The notes beneath the pieces are model-generated. The model was not told the origin of the DNA, did not search any database, and saw only the letters and a list, made by a program, of their open reading frames with translations. The position numbers and the translations under genes were made by a program. Of a stretch of 8,478 nt of DNA, positions 1 to 6,434 are shown piece after piece. Numbering within the stretch: the stretch's first letter is position 1; every line of letters starts with the position of its first letter. Origin of the DNA: an uncultured Bacteroidales bacterium (lineage in GTDB: Bacteria; Bacteroidota; Bacteroidia; Bacteroidales; UBA4417). Location of the stretch: contig CAIXAQ010000201.1 in assembly GCA_903917425.1 (NCBI GenBank), forward strand, positions 1 through 8,478, in the 5' to 3' direction.

Positions 1-186
1 CAGGTTATAATAGTAACTCGATGTTGTTGAAAGCCTGACAGTGTGTGCCATGGTGTCGGTTGTAACAGAACCATCAACAACCAGGCGGGTATAACTGTCA
101 TCCAGTTTGATATCAATTTTTTCGGTACACGAAACAAGAAGTACCGACAGAAAAGAAAGTATGATATAGATTTTATTGAATTTCAT
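1..186 (-). CDS. DUF4249-like outer-membrane lipoprotein, N-terminal part (runs off the left edge)
   Basis: Only the first 62 codons are present; the reading frame is open to the edge of the window. The protein starts with a lipoprotein signal peptide: Lys2 and Lys5, a hydrophobic stretch at about residues 6-18, and a lipobox LVSC with Cys20 as the likely lipidated residue. The mature part begins TEKIDIKLDDSYTRLVVDG, which resembles the start of DUF4249 proteins as I recall them. In Bacteroidota these proteins are commonly encoded directly after a TonB-dependent receptor, as here (54-bp gap, same strand). The expected role is a partner of that receptor at the outer membrane; the ligand is unknown. 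An acidic residue lies close behind the lipid cysteine, a loose fit to Bacteroidota surface-export signals. The signal peptide is certain by eye. The family assignment rests on a short N-terminus plus context, so it is moderate. Confidence 0.72.
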   Translation of the reverse strand, partial: MKFNKIYIILSFLSVLLVSCTEKIDIKLDDSYTRLVVDGSVTTDTMAHTVRLSTTSSYYYNL

Positions 187-205
187 TTTTTTTATCCGTT
201 TTTAT

Positions 206-232
206 GTAGAGACGCGATGCTCGCGTCTCTAC
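206..232. repeat. Perfect 12-bp inverted repeat (hairpin) between receptor and lipoprotein genes
   Basis: The left arm GTAGAGACGCGA (206-217) and right arm TCGCGTCTCTAC (221-232) are perfectly complementary around a 3-nt loop TGC. It fills half of the 54-bp gap between the receptor stop and the lipoprotein start, 20 bp before the latter's ATG. There is no T-run directly after it on the minus strand, so it is not a classical terminator. I recall near-identical GTAGAGACGCGA palindromes dispersed in cyanobacterial and some Bacteroidota genomes, so it is probably a copy of a dispersed palindromic element. In the transcript it would form a stable stem that could alter the expression ratio of the two genes. 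Confidence 0.85.
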
Positions 233-240
233 TGATTTTA

Positions 241-2598
241 TCAAAATTTAAAATTATAGGTAAGCGCCGGAATGATTGCAAACAGGTATGTTTTCTCGGC
301 GTAAGTAACGTTTGGGTCATTCGCATCCGGAGTAAAATTGATCGCCCACGTATTGTGCCTGTTATAAACATTGTAAATGGAAAGATTCCATTCGCCATGC
401 CATTTTTTATCCGGTTTGTCTTTTCCTTTCAAAGTGACTGAAAAATCCAGGCGATGATAATCATCCATCCTGTAGGCATTCCGGTCGGAGTAGATAGGCA
501 ATATTACATTCCCTACTACTGCTCTTCCGGTCGGGAGAGTAATCGGAAGGCCGGTAGCGTATACCCATGTAAAAGAAGCGTTTATGCGTTTTGTAATATC
601 GTAATTAGCCACAACACTCAAAGTATGTGGTTTATCATAAGGGGCTCGGTATATTTTCCCGCTATCTATTTCGGGTATTTCCCTGAATGCTCTTGAATAA
701 GTGTAACTGATCCAGCCAGTGAGTTTGCCTTCATTTTTACGTATCATGGTTTCGATGCCATAAGAATATCCTGTTCCAATGCGCAACTCACCCTCGATGT
801 ACTGATTTAACAACAATTTTGCATGATTTCGAAAATCAATGACATTTCGGAGGTCCTTGTAATAAATCTCTCCGGAGGCTTCATACGTATTTTTACTAAA
901 ATTCCGGAAATATCCCAATGCAACCTGGTCGCATAACTGGGGCTTTACATTTGGAGTAGCCGGGAACCAGATGTCGAGTGGCGTGCCAGCCGTTGAATTC
1001 TGTGCCAGTGTAATATACTGTGCTGTGTGCGAGTAGCTGCCTTTGATAGATGAAATGGAATTAAGCAGATATGTAAATGCCAGTCGAGGCTCCAGGTTAG
1101 CATACGTATTAAAAATATCGCCTTTCTTGTAAACAGTGCTGTCAACAGGTTTATAATTAGCATCGAAATTATAATATGTTCCAGGGCCCACGTTCTGAAA
1201 TATCCCCAATCGCAGCCCATATTTAACGGTAAATTTCTCGGTAATTTTAAATTCATCGGCTGCGTAAAGGCTGTATTCCAATGCATATTCATCCGGCAAA
1301 ACAAACTCTGTTATAGCACTTTCCGATCCTTGTCCTGAGGCTGAACCCGGAAAAAAAACATGATACATAGCGGTGGCGCCATAGCGAAACGTATGTTTAT
1401 TGGAAAGGTAGTGAGTGAAATCGAAACGTGTAGAATACTCCCGCATATTCGATTTCCATTCGAAAGATGTTGATGCACCTTCAGGAGTTCCAAGGCCGTA
1501 ATTATAGTTCGAGAAGATCAGGCAGTAATTAAAGAAGAGTTTTTTCGAGAAAAGATGATTCCACCGGAGTGAAGCTGTTTGGTTACCATAAATTAAGGAA
1601 GCGAACTCATTTTTAAAAGTATCTTTACCTGCATAACCTGACAAGTAAAGCCGGTTATTTTCGTTGATCACATGCGAAAGTTTCAGATTGAAATCGTAAA
1701 AAAACAACTTGCTGTCCCGGACATTCTGATCTTTTGCCAGGGGAAGAAACAAATCAGCATACGTACGCCGTCCTGAAACCAAATAGGAAGTCCGGTCTTT
1801 CAAAATAGGCCCTTCAAGCGTAAGTTTACTCGATACAGTGCCTATACTTCCGGTAGCCCCGAATTTCTTGGTGTTTCCATCTTTCATCCTTACTTCGAGC
1901 AGGGATGACAGCCTTCCGCCATAAGCGGCCGGAATGTCGCCTTTATACAAGGTCACATCCTTGACCGCATCGTTATTAAACACCGAAAAGAAACCCAGCA
2001 GATGGGATGCGTTGAATATGGTGGCTTCATCAAGAATGATCAGGTTCTGATCCGAACTGCCGCCCCGCACGCTGAATCCGGTTGATCCTTCGCTGGTTGA
2101 TTGTACTCCCGGTAAGAGAAAAAGGACTTTTACAATATCAATTTCACCCAATAAGGCTGGCACTTTCCGTATGGTTTTACTATCCATCTTCACCATGCTC
2201 ATTTCGGGGGCACGCACGTTTTCGTCAGTCCGTTTGCCAACGATCACAACTTCGCCAAGCACTGACTCCAATGGTGAAAGGTCAATATTCAGGGTTTGAT
2301 TGCTGTTCAGTTCAACCTCTTTTTCTTGGGTAGTAAAGCCAATATACGAATAACGCATGGTATATTTACCCGGACTGAGGCTCAGTGAATAGAAACCATA
2401 CGTGTTGGTTACGGCTCCGGTTTTCAGTTCGGTGCAATACACGGTAACGCCGATCAGCAACTCGCCATTCGACCAATCACGCACATAACCGCTTAAAGTT
2501 ACTTTACCTGCATCATTTTCGCTTGAAGTGTTTGAATATGCCGGCTCTGAAATCAGGAAAATGAAAGCGGAGAGAAGTAAAAAAATATATAATTTCAT
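241..2598 (-). CDS. TonB-dependent outer-membrane receptor with N-terminal carboxypeptidase-regulatory-like domain
   Basis: Predicted outer-membrane active transporter that imports a ligand using TonB/ExbBD energy. Numbering uses the ATG at 2598 (785 residues), chosen because it begins directly with a signal peptide (MKLYIFLLLS.., likely cut after about residue 22). An upstream ATG at 2640 would add 14 residues before the signal peptide. Residues about 32-108 form a carboxypeptidase-regulatory-like beta-sandwich (SGYVRD, YGFYSL, YSYIGF). Residues about 129-241 are the plug, with the motif SVRGGSSDQNLIILDE near 176 and AAYGGRLSS near 226. The rest is a barrel rich in aromatic strands, ending in Phe as outer-membrane barrels usually do. 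The size suits the family. The downstream DUF4249-like lipoprotein makes the receptor-lipoprotein pairing seen in many Bacteroidota; it is not a SusC, since no SusD follows. A Fur-like site upstream hints at iron control, but the substrate cannot be read from sequence. The frame is intact. Confidence 0.93.
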   Translation of the reverse strand: MKLYIFLLLSAFIFLISEPAYSNTSSENDAGKVTLSGYVRDWSNGELLIGVTVYCTELKTGAVTNTYGFYSLSLSPGKYTMRYSYIGFTTQEKEVELNSNQTLNIDLSPLESVLGEVVIVGKRTDENVRAPEMSMVKMDSKTIRKVPALLGEIDIVKVLFLLPGVQSTSEGSTGFSVRGGSSDQNLIILDEATIFNASHLLGFFSVFNNDAVKDVTLYKGDIPAAYGGRLSSLLEVRMKDGNTKKFGATGSIGTVSSKLTLEGPILKDRTSYLVSGRRTYADLFLPLAKDQNVRDSKLFFYDFNLKLSHVINENNRLYLSGYAGKDTFKNEFASLIYGNQTASLRWNHLFSKKLFFNYCLIFSNYNYGLGTPEGASTSFEWKSNMREYSTRFDFTHYLSNKHTFRYGATAMYHVFFPGSASGQGSESAITEFVLPDEYALEYSLYAADEFKITEKFTVKYGLRLGIFQNVGPGTYYNFDANYKPVDSTVYKKGDIFNTYANLEPRLAFTYLLNSISSIKGSYSHTAQYITLAQNSTAGTPLDIWFPATPNVKPQLCDQVALGYFRNFSKNTYEASGEIYYKDLRNVIDFRNHAKLLLNQYIEGELRIGTGYSYGIETMIRKNEGKLTGWISYTYSRAFREIPEIDSGKIYRAPYDKPHTLSVVANYDITKRINASFTWVYATGLPITLPTGRAVVGNVILPIYSDRNAYRMDDYHRLDFSVTLKGKDKPDKKWHGEWNLSIYNVYNRHNTWAINFTPDANDPNVTYAEKTYLFAIIPALTYNFKF

Positions 2599-2730
2599 TC
2601 GTGAAATGCTATTGGAAAATGAGTTGGGAATAAGGGGCATAAGAATTTAAAGCGAAAATTTCAGTGCTGGAAAATGATTATAGAGCGTATTAGTTCATTC
2701 TGTTCTTAACTTGTGAATATCTCTTTCCGC

Positions 2731-2749
2731 GTTATTGATAATCATTAAA
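2731..2749. promoter_or_regulatory. Fur-box-like sequence upstream of the TonB-dependent receptor
   Basis: This 19-bp stretch contains GATAATCATT and matches the classical Fur-box consensus (GATAATGATAATCATTATC) at 15 of 19 positions by my count. It lies about 130-150 bp upstream of the preferred receptor start (about 90-110 bp from the alternative start). A Fur site before a TonB-dependent receptor would be logical. However, the region is AT-rich, the consensus is from Proteobacteria, the distance is long, and I see no clear Bacteroidota -7 box for the receptor. Confidence 0.3.
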
Positions 2750-2768
2750 CTAACTTTTTATTTAATGA
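2742..2768. repeat. 8-bp inverted repeat TCATTAAA-N11-TTTAATGA between ald and the receptor gene
   Basis: TCATTAAA (2742-2749) and TTTAATGA (2761-2768) are perfectly complementary and separated by 11 bp. The left arm overlaps the Fur-like sequence. It lies about 50 bp past the ald stop and upstream of the receptor, so it could be a weak AT-only terminator stem for ald or a dimer operator for the receptor. With no GC pairs in the core and no long T-run after it on the minus strand, terminator function is doubtful. Confidence 0.35.
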
Positions 2769-2818
2769 CCGTTAGATTCCGGAAAGGTTGGAATAAAAGA
2801 GAAAGCATGATTTTCAAT

Positions 2819-4036
2819 TTACCTGAAAGCAGCCATCAGCAGGTTAATGTCCTGGAAAGGAAGACGGAACGAATCGCTGAGGAATTTATTTGTCGAAATG
2901 CCGTTGTACAGGTAAACACCCTGGCGGATGCCGTAATCGGAATGTAATACCTTTTCGACACCACCTTCATCGCCAAACTTTAAGAGTATGGGCGACAGGA
3001 AATTGCTTAATGCGTATGAAGCCGTATGGGGAACTTTTGAAGCGATGTTGGGAACGCAGTAATGTGTTACCCCGTATTTTTTAAACACCGGGTTGCGGTG
3101 GTCGGTAACTTCGGACGTTTCGAAACAACCTCCCTGGTCGATGCTCACATCAATGATTACAGCACCCTCTTTCATCTGCTGAACCATTTCTTCGGTTACA
3201 ACCACCGGTGTCCGCCCATATGCAGTGTGAATGGCACCTATTACCACATCCGCCGAACGCAGAGCATTCATAAGAACCCTTGGTTGAATCATGGAAGTAT
3301 AGACACGGGTATTGAGGTTATTCTGAAGCCTGCGCAGTTTATAAACCGAATTATCGAATATTTTTACAAAAGCACCCATTCCGAGTGCTGCACGGGTTGC
3401 ATATTCGCCCACTGTCCCGGCGCCAAGTATTACCACCTCGGTAGGGGAGATGCCTGAGAAACCGCCCAGCATTTTCCCCCGGCCATATTCCGGATTGCTC
3501 ATGTACTCAGCAGCTACCAGCATCGAAGTGTTGCCGGCTATCTCGCTCATGGCACGTATTACCGGGAAAGTGCCGACTTTGTCCTGCACATATTCGAATG
3601 CCAGGGCTGTGATGCGTTTTACTAACAATCGCCTGAAATATTCCTCGTTAATAGCCGAAGTATGAATGGAAGAAATAAGCGTTTGTTTATGCCCCATCAT
3701 TTCTATCTCATCCTGGGTTGGCGGTGCAATCTTCAGGATGATATCCGCACTAAAAATCTTGGCTGTATCATAAATAATTTCAGCCCCCATTTCGGCATAC
3801 TCAGTATCGGCAAAATGAGCCGCTTTCCCGGCATCGGCTTCAATTAATACCTGATGCCCGTTATGCACCAGTAAAGCAACAGCATCCGGGTCAAGCGGAA
3901 TGCGGTTCTCGGTAAAAGCACATTCTTTTGGAACACCAATGACAAGATTTTTTTGACCTCGTTTTACTTCAAGTCGCTCTTCCTGGGGCATTAATTGCCC
4001 TGAATGAAAGATTCCGGAGTAGTTATTTTGCATCAT
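2819..4036 (-). CDS. ald: Alanine dehydrogenase
   Basis: Catalyses reversible NAD-dependent oxidative deamination of L-alanine to pyruvate and ammonia in the cytoplasm. The 405-residue protein has the family's N-terminal substrate domain (IGVPKE at 33-38, ENRIPL at 43-48) and a Rossmann domain with GAGTVG at 205-210 followed by KIFD. Residues matching the known catalytic set of alanine dehydrogenases are visible: Arg45, Lys102, His125 and Asp300 in the IDQGG motif. The conserved core starts near residue 31, so there is an extension of about 30 residues before the usual start; I recall similar extensions in Bacteroidota homologues. Two ATG codons in tandem (4036, 4033) are possible starts, and neither has a Shine-Dalgarno sequence. 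tsaE ends 19 bp upstream on the same strand, suggesting cotranscription. The related transhydrogenase alpha subunit is less likely given the full-length stand-alone form and IDQGG motif. Confidence 0.93.
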   Translation of the reverse strand: MMQNNYSGIFHSGQLMPQEERLEVKRGQKNLVIGVPKECAFTENRIPLDPDAVALLVHNGHQVLIEADAGKAAHFADTEYAEMGAEIIYDTAKIFSADIILKIAPPTQDEIEMMGHKQTLISSIHTSAINEEYFRRLLVKRITALAFEYVQDKVGTFPVIRAMSEIAGNTSMLVAAEYMSNPEYGRGKMLGGFSGISPTEVVILGAGTVGEYATRAALGMGAFVKIFDNSVYKLRRLQNNLNTRVYTSMIQPRVLMNALRSADVVIGAIHTAYGRTPVVVTEEMVQQMKEGAVIIDVSIDQGGCFETSEVTDHRNPVFKKYGVTHYCVPNIASKVPHTASYALSNFLSPILLKFGDEGGVEKVLHSDYGIRQGVYLYNGISTNKFLSDSFRLPFQDINLLMAAFR

Positions 4037-4055
4037 AGTTCAATCGTTTCGGGAA

Positions 4056-4475
4056 TCAGAAAGTGATGGTGCGTGTTTTGCCATCATCCGAAACCTCTAT
4101 TTTAACATGAACAGTTTCTTCGGGTAACAAATTTACGATTTTTTCGGGCCATTCCATCAGGCAATAATTTCCACTGTAAAAGTATTCTTCGTAACCGATT
4201 TCCAGCATTTCGGTCCATGATTTAATACGATACAAATCAAAATGAAATACGCTTCCGGCACCTGAAGTGAGGTATTCGTTAACGATCGCAAACGTGGGGC
4301 TGCTAACTGTATCCGTAACATCCAGGAAGGTGCATATGGCTTTTATAAAAGTGGTTTTGCCTGCCCCCATTTCGCCATGAAAAGCAAATATTCGTTTCCC
4401 GTCATGAAATTCTATCAGCTTTGCGGCAATGGGCTGAAGTTCTTCCGGTGTTTCACATGTGTAAATTTTGGCCAT
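4056..4475 (-). CDS. tsaE: tRNA t6A37 biosynthesis ATPase TsaE (YjeE/YdiB family)
   Basis: P-loop ATPase that works with TsaB and TsaD to make N6-threonylcarbamoyladenosine at position 37 of ANN-decoding tRNAs. Numbering from the ATG at 4475 gives 139 residues, the usual family size. The frame stays open to an ATG at 4520, but the 15 extra residues (MLLSSSRKK..) look unconserved. Visible motifs are Walker A GEMGAGKTT (34-42, Lys40), the switch-like SSPTF (58-62), HFDLYR (78-83) and EWPE (108-111), together diagnostic for TsaE. It is followed after 19 bp by ald and preceded, after 221 bp, by porX. Partners tsaB and tsaD are not in the window, which is normal because these genes are scattered in many bacteria. 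The function is certain; only the start is open. Confidence 0.95.
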   Translation of the reverse strand: MAKIYTCETPEELQPIAAKLIEFHDGKRIFAFHGEMGAGKTTFIKAICTFLDVTDTVSSPTFAIVNEYLTSGAGSVFHFDLYRIKSWTEMLEIGYEEYFYSGNYCLMEWPEKIVNLLPEETVHVKIEVSDDGKTRTITF

Positions 4476-4555
4476 ACGTATCCGGTTTGATATTTTTTTT
4501 CGGGAACTGCTTAGTAACATTTGAGATGAAAGAAGTTCCGGTTTCTAAAAGTTTG

Positions 4556-4660
4556 AAAAAAGAGGTGCAGAGTGCAATTTGATCTCACAATAATGACAGT
4601 ATATTCATTATTACTTGATCCTGAATCTTCATGTCAGTCGATTCGCACACTCCACCCCTC
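4556..4660 (-). terminator. Long imperfect inverted repeat with T-run after porX; possible terminator or structured RNA
   Basis: Read on the minus strand, the arm at 4660-4645 (GAGGGGTGGAGTGTGC) can pair imperfectly, with bulges and G-U pairs, with the arm at 4575-4562 (GCACTCTGCACCTC), which is followed at once by six T (4561-4556). Inside the loop is a second, perfect 8-bp inverted repeat AATAATGA/TCATTATT (4589-4596 and 4605-4612) with an 8-nt loop. A stem followed by a T-run beyond the porX stop fits an intrinsic terminator, but the roughly 70-nt insert is unusually long. It could also be a degenerate mobile-element remnant or a small RNA ending in its own terminator. The pairing was judged by eye, not folded. 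Confidence 0.35.
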
Positions 4661-4696
4661 AGTTTTCAACTATTCATTTTTAAATTGTTTTTCAGG

Positions 4697-6256
4697 CTAT
4701 TTTGCTTTCATGTAAATAAACGGAATCAGGATTTCCTCCATCGAAATGCCTCCATGCTGAATGGTATCGCGGTAATATGATACGTAGTGGTTGTAGTTGT
4801 TGGGATAAGCGAAGAAGTCGACACCACGGCAAAAAACATAGGATGAACTTACGTTGGTCCGGGGCAGGAATGCCTCGGCAGGATTTTTTACTTCAAAAAC
4901 CTCGTTTTTATTGTAATTCAGGCTTCTCCCGTTTTTATACCGCAGATTGGTGTTGGTCGAGCGGTCGCCGATTACCTTTACCGGGTTACCAACGCGCACC
5001 GAACCGTGATCGGTTGTAATAATGAGCGGTATTTTCTTCACAGCGAGGAACTTAATAATGTCGAGCAAAGGCGAATGCTCGAACCAGCTTACCGTAAGCG
5101 AACGATAGGCCGGTTCGTCATCAGCAAGTTCGCGGATTACTTCCATTTCGGTGCGCGCGTGCGAAAGCATGTCAACGAAATTGTAGACTATTACATTAAA
5201 ACGGTTTCCCATCAGGTTGGGCAGCGAATCAACCAGTTTGCGGCCTGCCGTAAGGTTCAGAATTTTGGTATAGGAATATTTCACATCCTGCCCGAACCGT
5301 TTGAGGTTTTCGCCAAGCAATTCTCCTTCAAACTGGTTTTTGCTGCCTTCTTCGTCTTCGTCGACCCAGTATTTGGGGTATTTTTTGGCTATTTCGCTTG
5401 GTAAAAGTCCGGAAAACAAGGCATTACGCGCATATTGGGTGGTGGTTGGCAAAATGCTGTAATACAAATCATCGCGCTCAACCCGGTAATATTCCTCAAA
5501 AATGGGTTGCAGCATTTTCCACTGATCGTAACGCAGGTTATCGATCAGGATCATGAACATTGAGTTGTTTTCCTTGATCAGGGGTAAAACCTTTTCGCGA
5601 AAAAGTGTATGCGACTGTACCGGTTTCTCGGCACTTCGTCCGTTCAGCCAATCGAGGTAGTTCCGTTCGATAAACTTGCAGAAAACCTGGTTTGCCTCTA
5701 CCTTTTGCGAACGCATGATATCAACAATTCCCTGGTCCTGGGCTTTTTCCAGTTCCAGTTCCCAGTAAATGAGTTTTTTATATACATCCACCCATTCATT
5801 AAAATCGAGGCGGTTGCTGATTTCCATTCCTATGTTACGAAACTGCTGCTGATAGGCGTGCGTCGTTTTCTCGCTGACAAGCCGTTTGTTTTCGAGATTC
5901 TTTTTCACGCTCAGCAGAATCTGTTTCGGGTTAACCGGCTTTATCAGGTAATCCGAAATGCTCGATCCTATAGCGTCCTCCATAATATGCTCTTCTTCAC
6001 TTTTTGTGATCATAACCACGGGAAGGTTCGGGTAACTCGCTTTTATGATTGACAAAGTTTCAATTCCCGATAATCCGGGCATGTTTTCGTCGAGGAAAAC
6101 GATATCCACGGTTTTTACTTTCAGTAAATCGATGGCTTCGTCGCCATTATTAGTTGTCAGAACTTCGTACCCCTTGTCCTTCAGAAACATGATGTGCGGT
6201 TTCAAAAGATCAATCTCATCGTCGGCCCACAATATTACTCCGTTTTCCATGTTCAT
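4697..6256 (-). CDS. porX: PorX: response regulator fused to a PglZ/alkaline-phosphatase-fold domain
   Basis: Two-component regulator of the type IX secretion system, normally phosphorylated by the histidine kinase PorY. The 519 residues show a receiver domain (1-120) with acidic pair Asp12/Asp13, phospho-acceptor Asp56 in FLDENMPG, Thr84 and Lys106 before Pro107. A helical linker follows (about 120-230), then a PglZ domain (about 230-519) of the alkaline phosphatase superfamily. Its likely metal and catalytic residues are all present: Asp239 (LIDN), Thr271-273 (LPTTTQYARN), Asp362 and His366 (VDMLSH), Asp416-His417 (TTDHG) and His501 (QHGG). PorX homologues are reported to hydrolyse cyclic and linear oligonucleotides and to contact an ECF sigma factor. 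Length and domain order are standard, so the enzyme should be active. Start is ATG 6256 or in-frame ATG 6250. It is transcribed away from the HD-domain gene. No secretion-system structural genes are in the window. Confidence 0.94.
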   Translation of the reverse strand: MNMENGVILWADDEIDLLKPHIMFLKDKGYEVLTTNNGDEAIDLLKVKTVDIVFLDENMPGLSGIETLSIIKASYPNLPVVMITKSEEEHIMEDAIGSSISDYLIKPVNPKQILLSVKKNLENKRLVSEKTTHAYQQQFRNIGMEISNRLDFNEWVDVYKKLIYWELELEKAQDQGIVDIMRSQKVEANQVFCKFIERNYLDWLNGRSAEKPVQSHTLFREKVLPLIKENNSMFMILIDNLRYDQWKMLQPIFEEYYRVERDDLYYSILPTTTQYARNALFSGLLPSEIAKKYPKYWVDEDEEGSKNQFEGELLGENLKRFGQDVKYSYTKILNLTAGRKLVDSLPNLMGNRFNVIVYNFVDMLSHARTEMEVIRELADDEPAYRSLTVSWFEHSPLLDIIKFLAVKKIPLIITTDHGSVRVGNPVKVIGDRSTNTNLRYKNGRSLNYNKNEVFEVKNPAEAFLPRTNVSSSYVFCRGVDFFAYPNNYNHYVSYYRDTIQHGGISMEEILIPFIYMKAK

Positions 6257-6266
6257 TTATTTGTAT

Positions 6267-6283
6267 TTATTAACAATTAATAA
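6267..6283. promoter_or_regulatory. 17-bp perfect dyad TTATTAA-CAA-TTAATAA in the divergent porX/HD promoter region
   Basis: The 7-bp arms at 6267-6273 and 6277-6283 are exactly complementary around a 3-bp spacer. The dyad ends 11 bp before the porX start codon and lies 11 bp upstream of the rightward TATCTTTG box, about where the -33 element of that promoter would be. A protein bound here could affect both genes. It is entirely AT apart from one C, so chance is a real alternative. Confidence 0.35.
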
Positions 6284-6293
6284 GGGCATTTGT

Positions 6294-6301
6294 TATCTTT
6301 G
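6294..6301 (+). promoter_or_regulatory. Bacteroidota-type -7 promoter box (TATCTTTG) for the HD-domain gene
   Basis: TATCTTTG followed by C fits the TAnnTTTG box of the main Bacteroidota sigma factor. I see no good TTG element about 20 bp upstream. Transcription would begin near 6308 and leave an untranslated leader of about 127 nt before the GTG at 6435, in which I recognise no riboswitch or short gene. Confidence 0.5.
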
Positions 6302-6434
6302 CAATCATAGCCGGTGAGCGATGGTGTAAACATTTTTCGGACTTGCTGATGCTATTACATTAATGCTTCCGCGAAAGGTTTATTGTGTCTATTCTTCTTT
6401 TGAATCGTCTTTTATACAAATTTAACAAATAAGC

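Noticed and set aside
43..441. Plus-strand open frame of 132 codons
   Set aside because: It runs antisense across the well-supported lipoprotein and receptor genes, shows no recognisable motif and looks like a chance frame.
241..2598. Receptor as a SusC-type glycan importer
   Set aside because: The downstream gene resembles DUF4249 rather than SusD, and no glycoside hydrolases or sensor genes are in the window.
3062..3457. Plus-strand open frame of 131 codons within ald
   Set aside because: It is fully antisense to conserved alanine dehydrogenase sequence including the Rossmann motif, with no features of its own.
5609..6052. Plus-strand open frame of 147 codons within porX
   Set aside because: It is fully antisense to conserved porX coding sequence, has no domain signature and is best seen as a shadow frame.
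4697..6256. PglZ domain as a sign of a BREX phage-defence locus
   Set aside because: The PglZ domain is fused behind a receiver domain, the PorX arrangement, and no brxC, pglX, brxL or other BREX genes are nearby.
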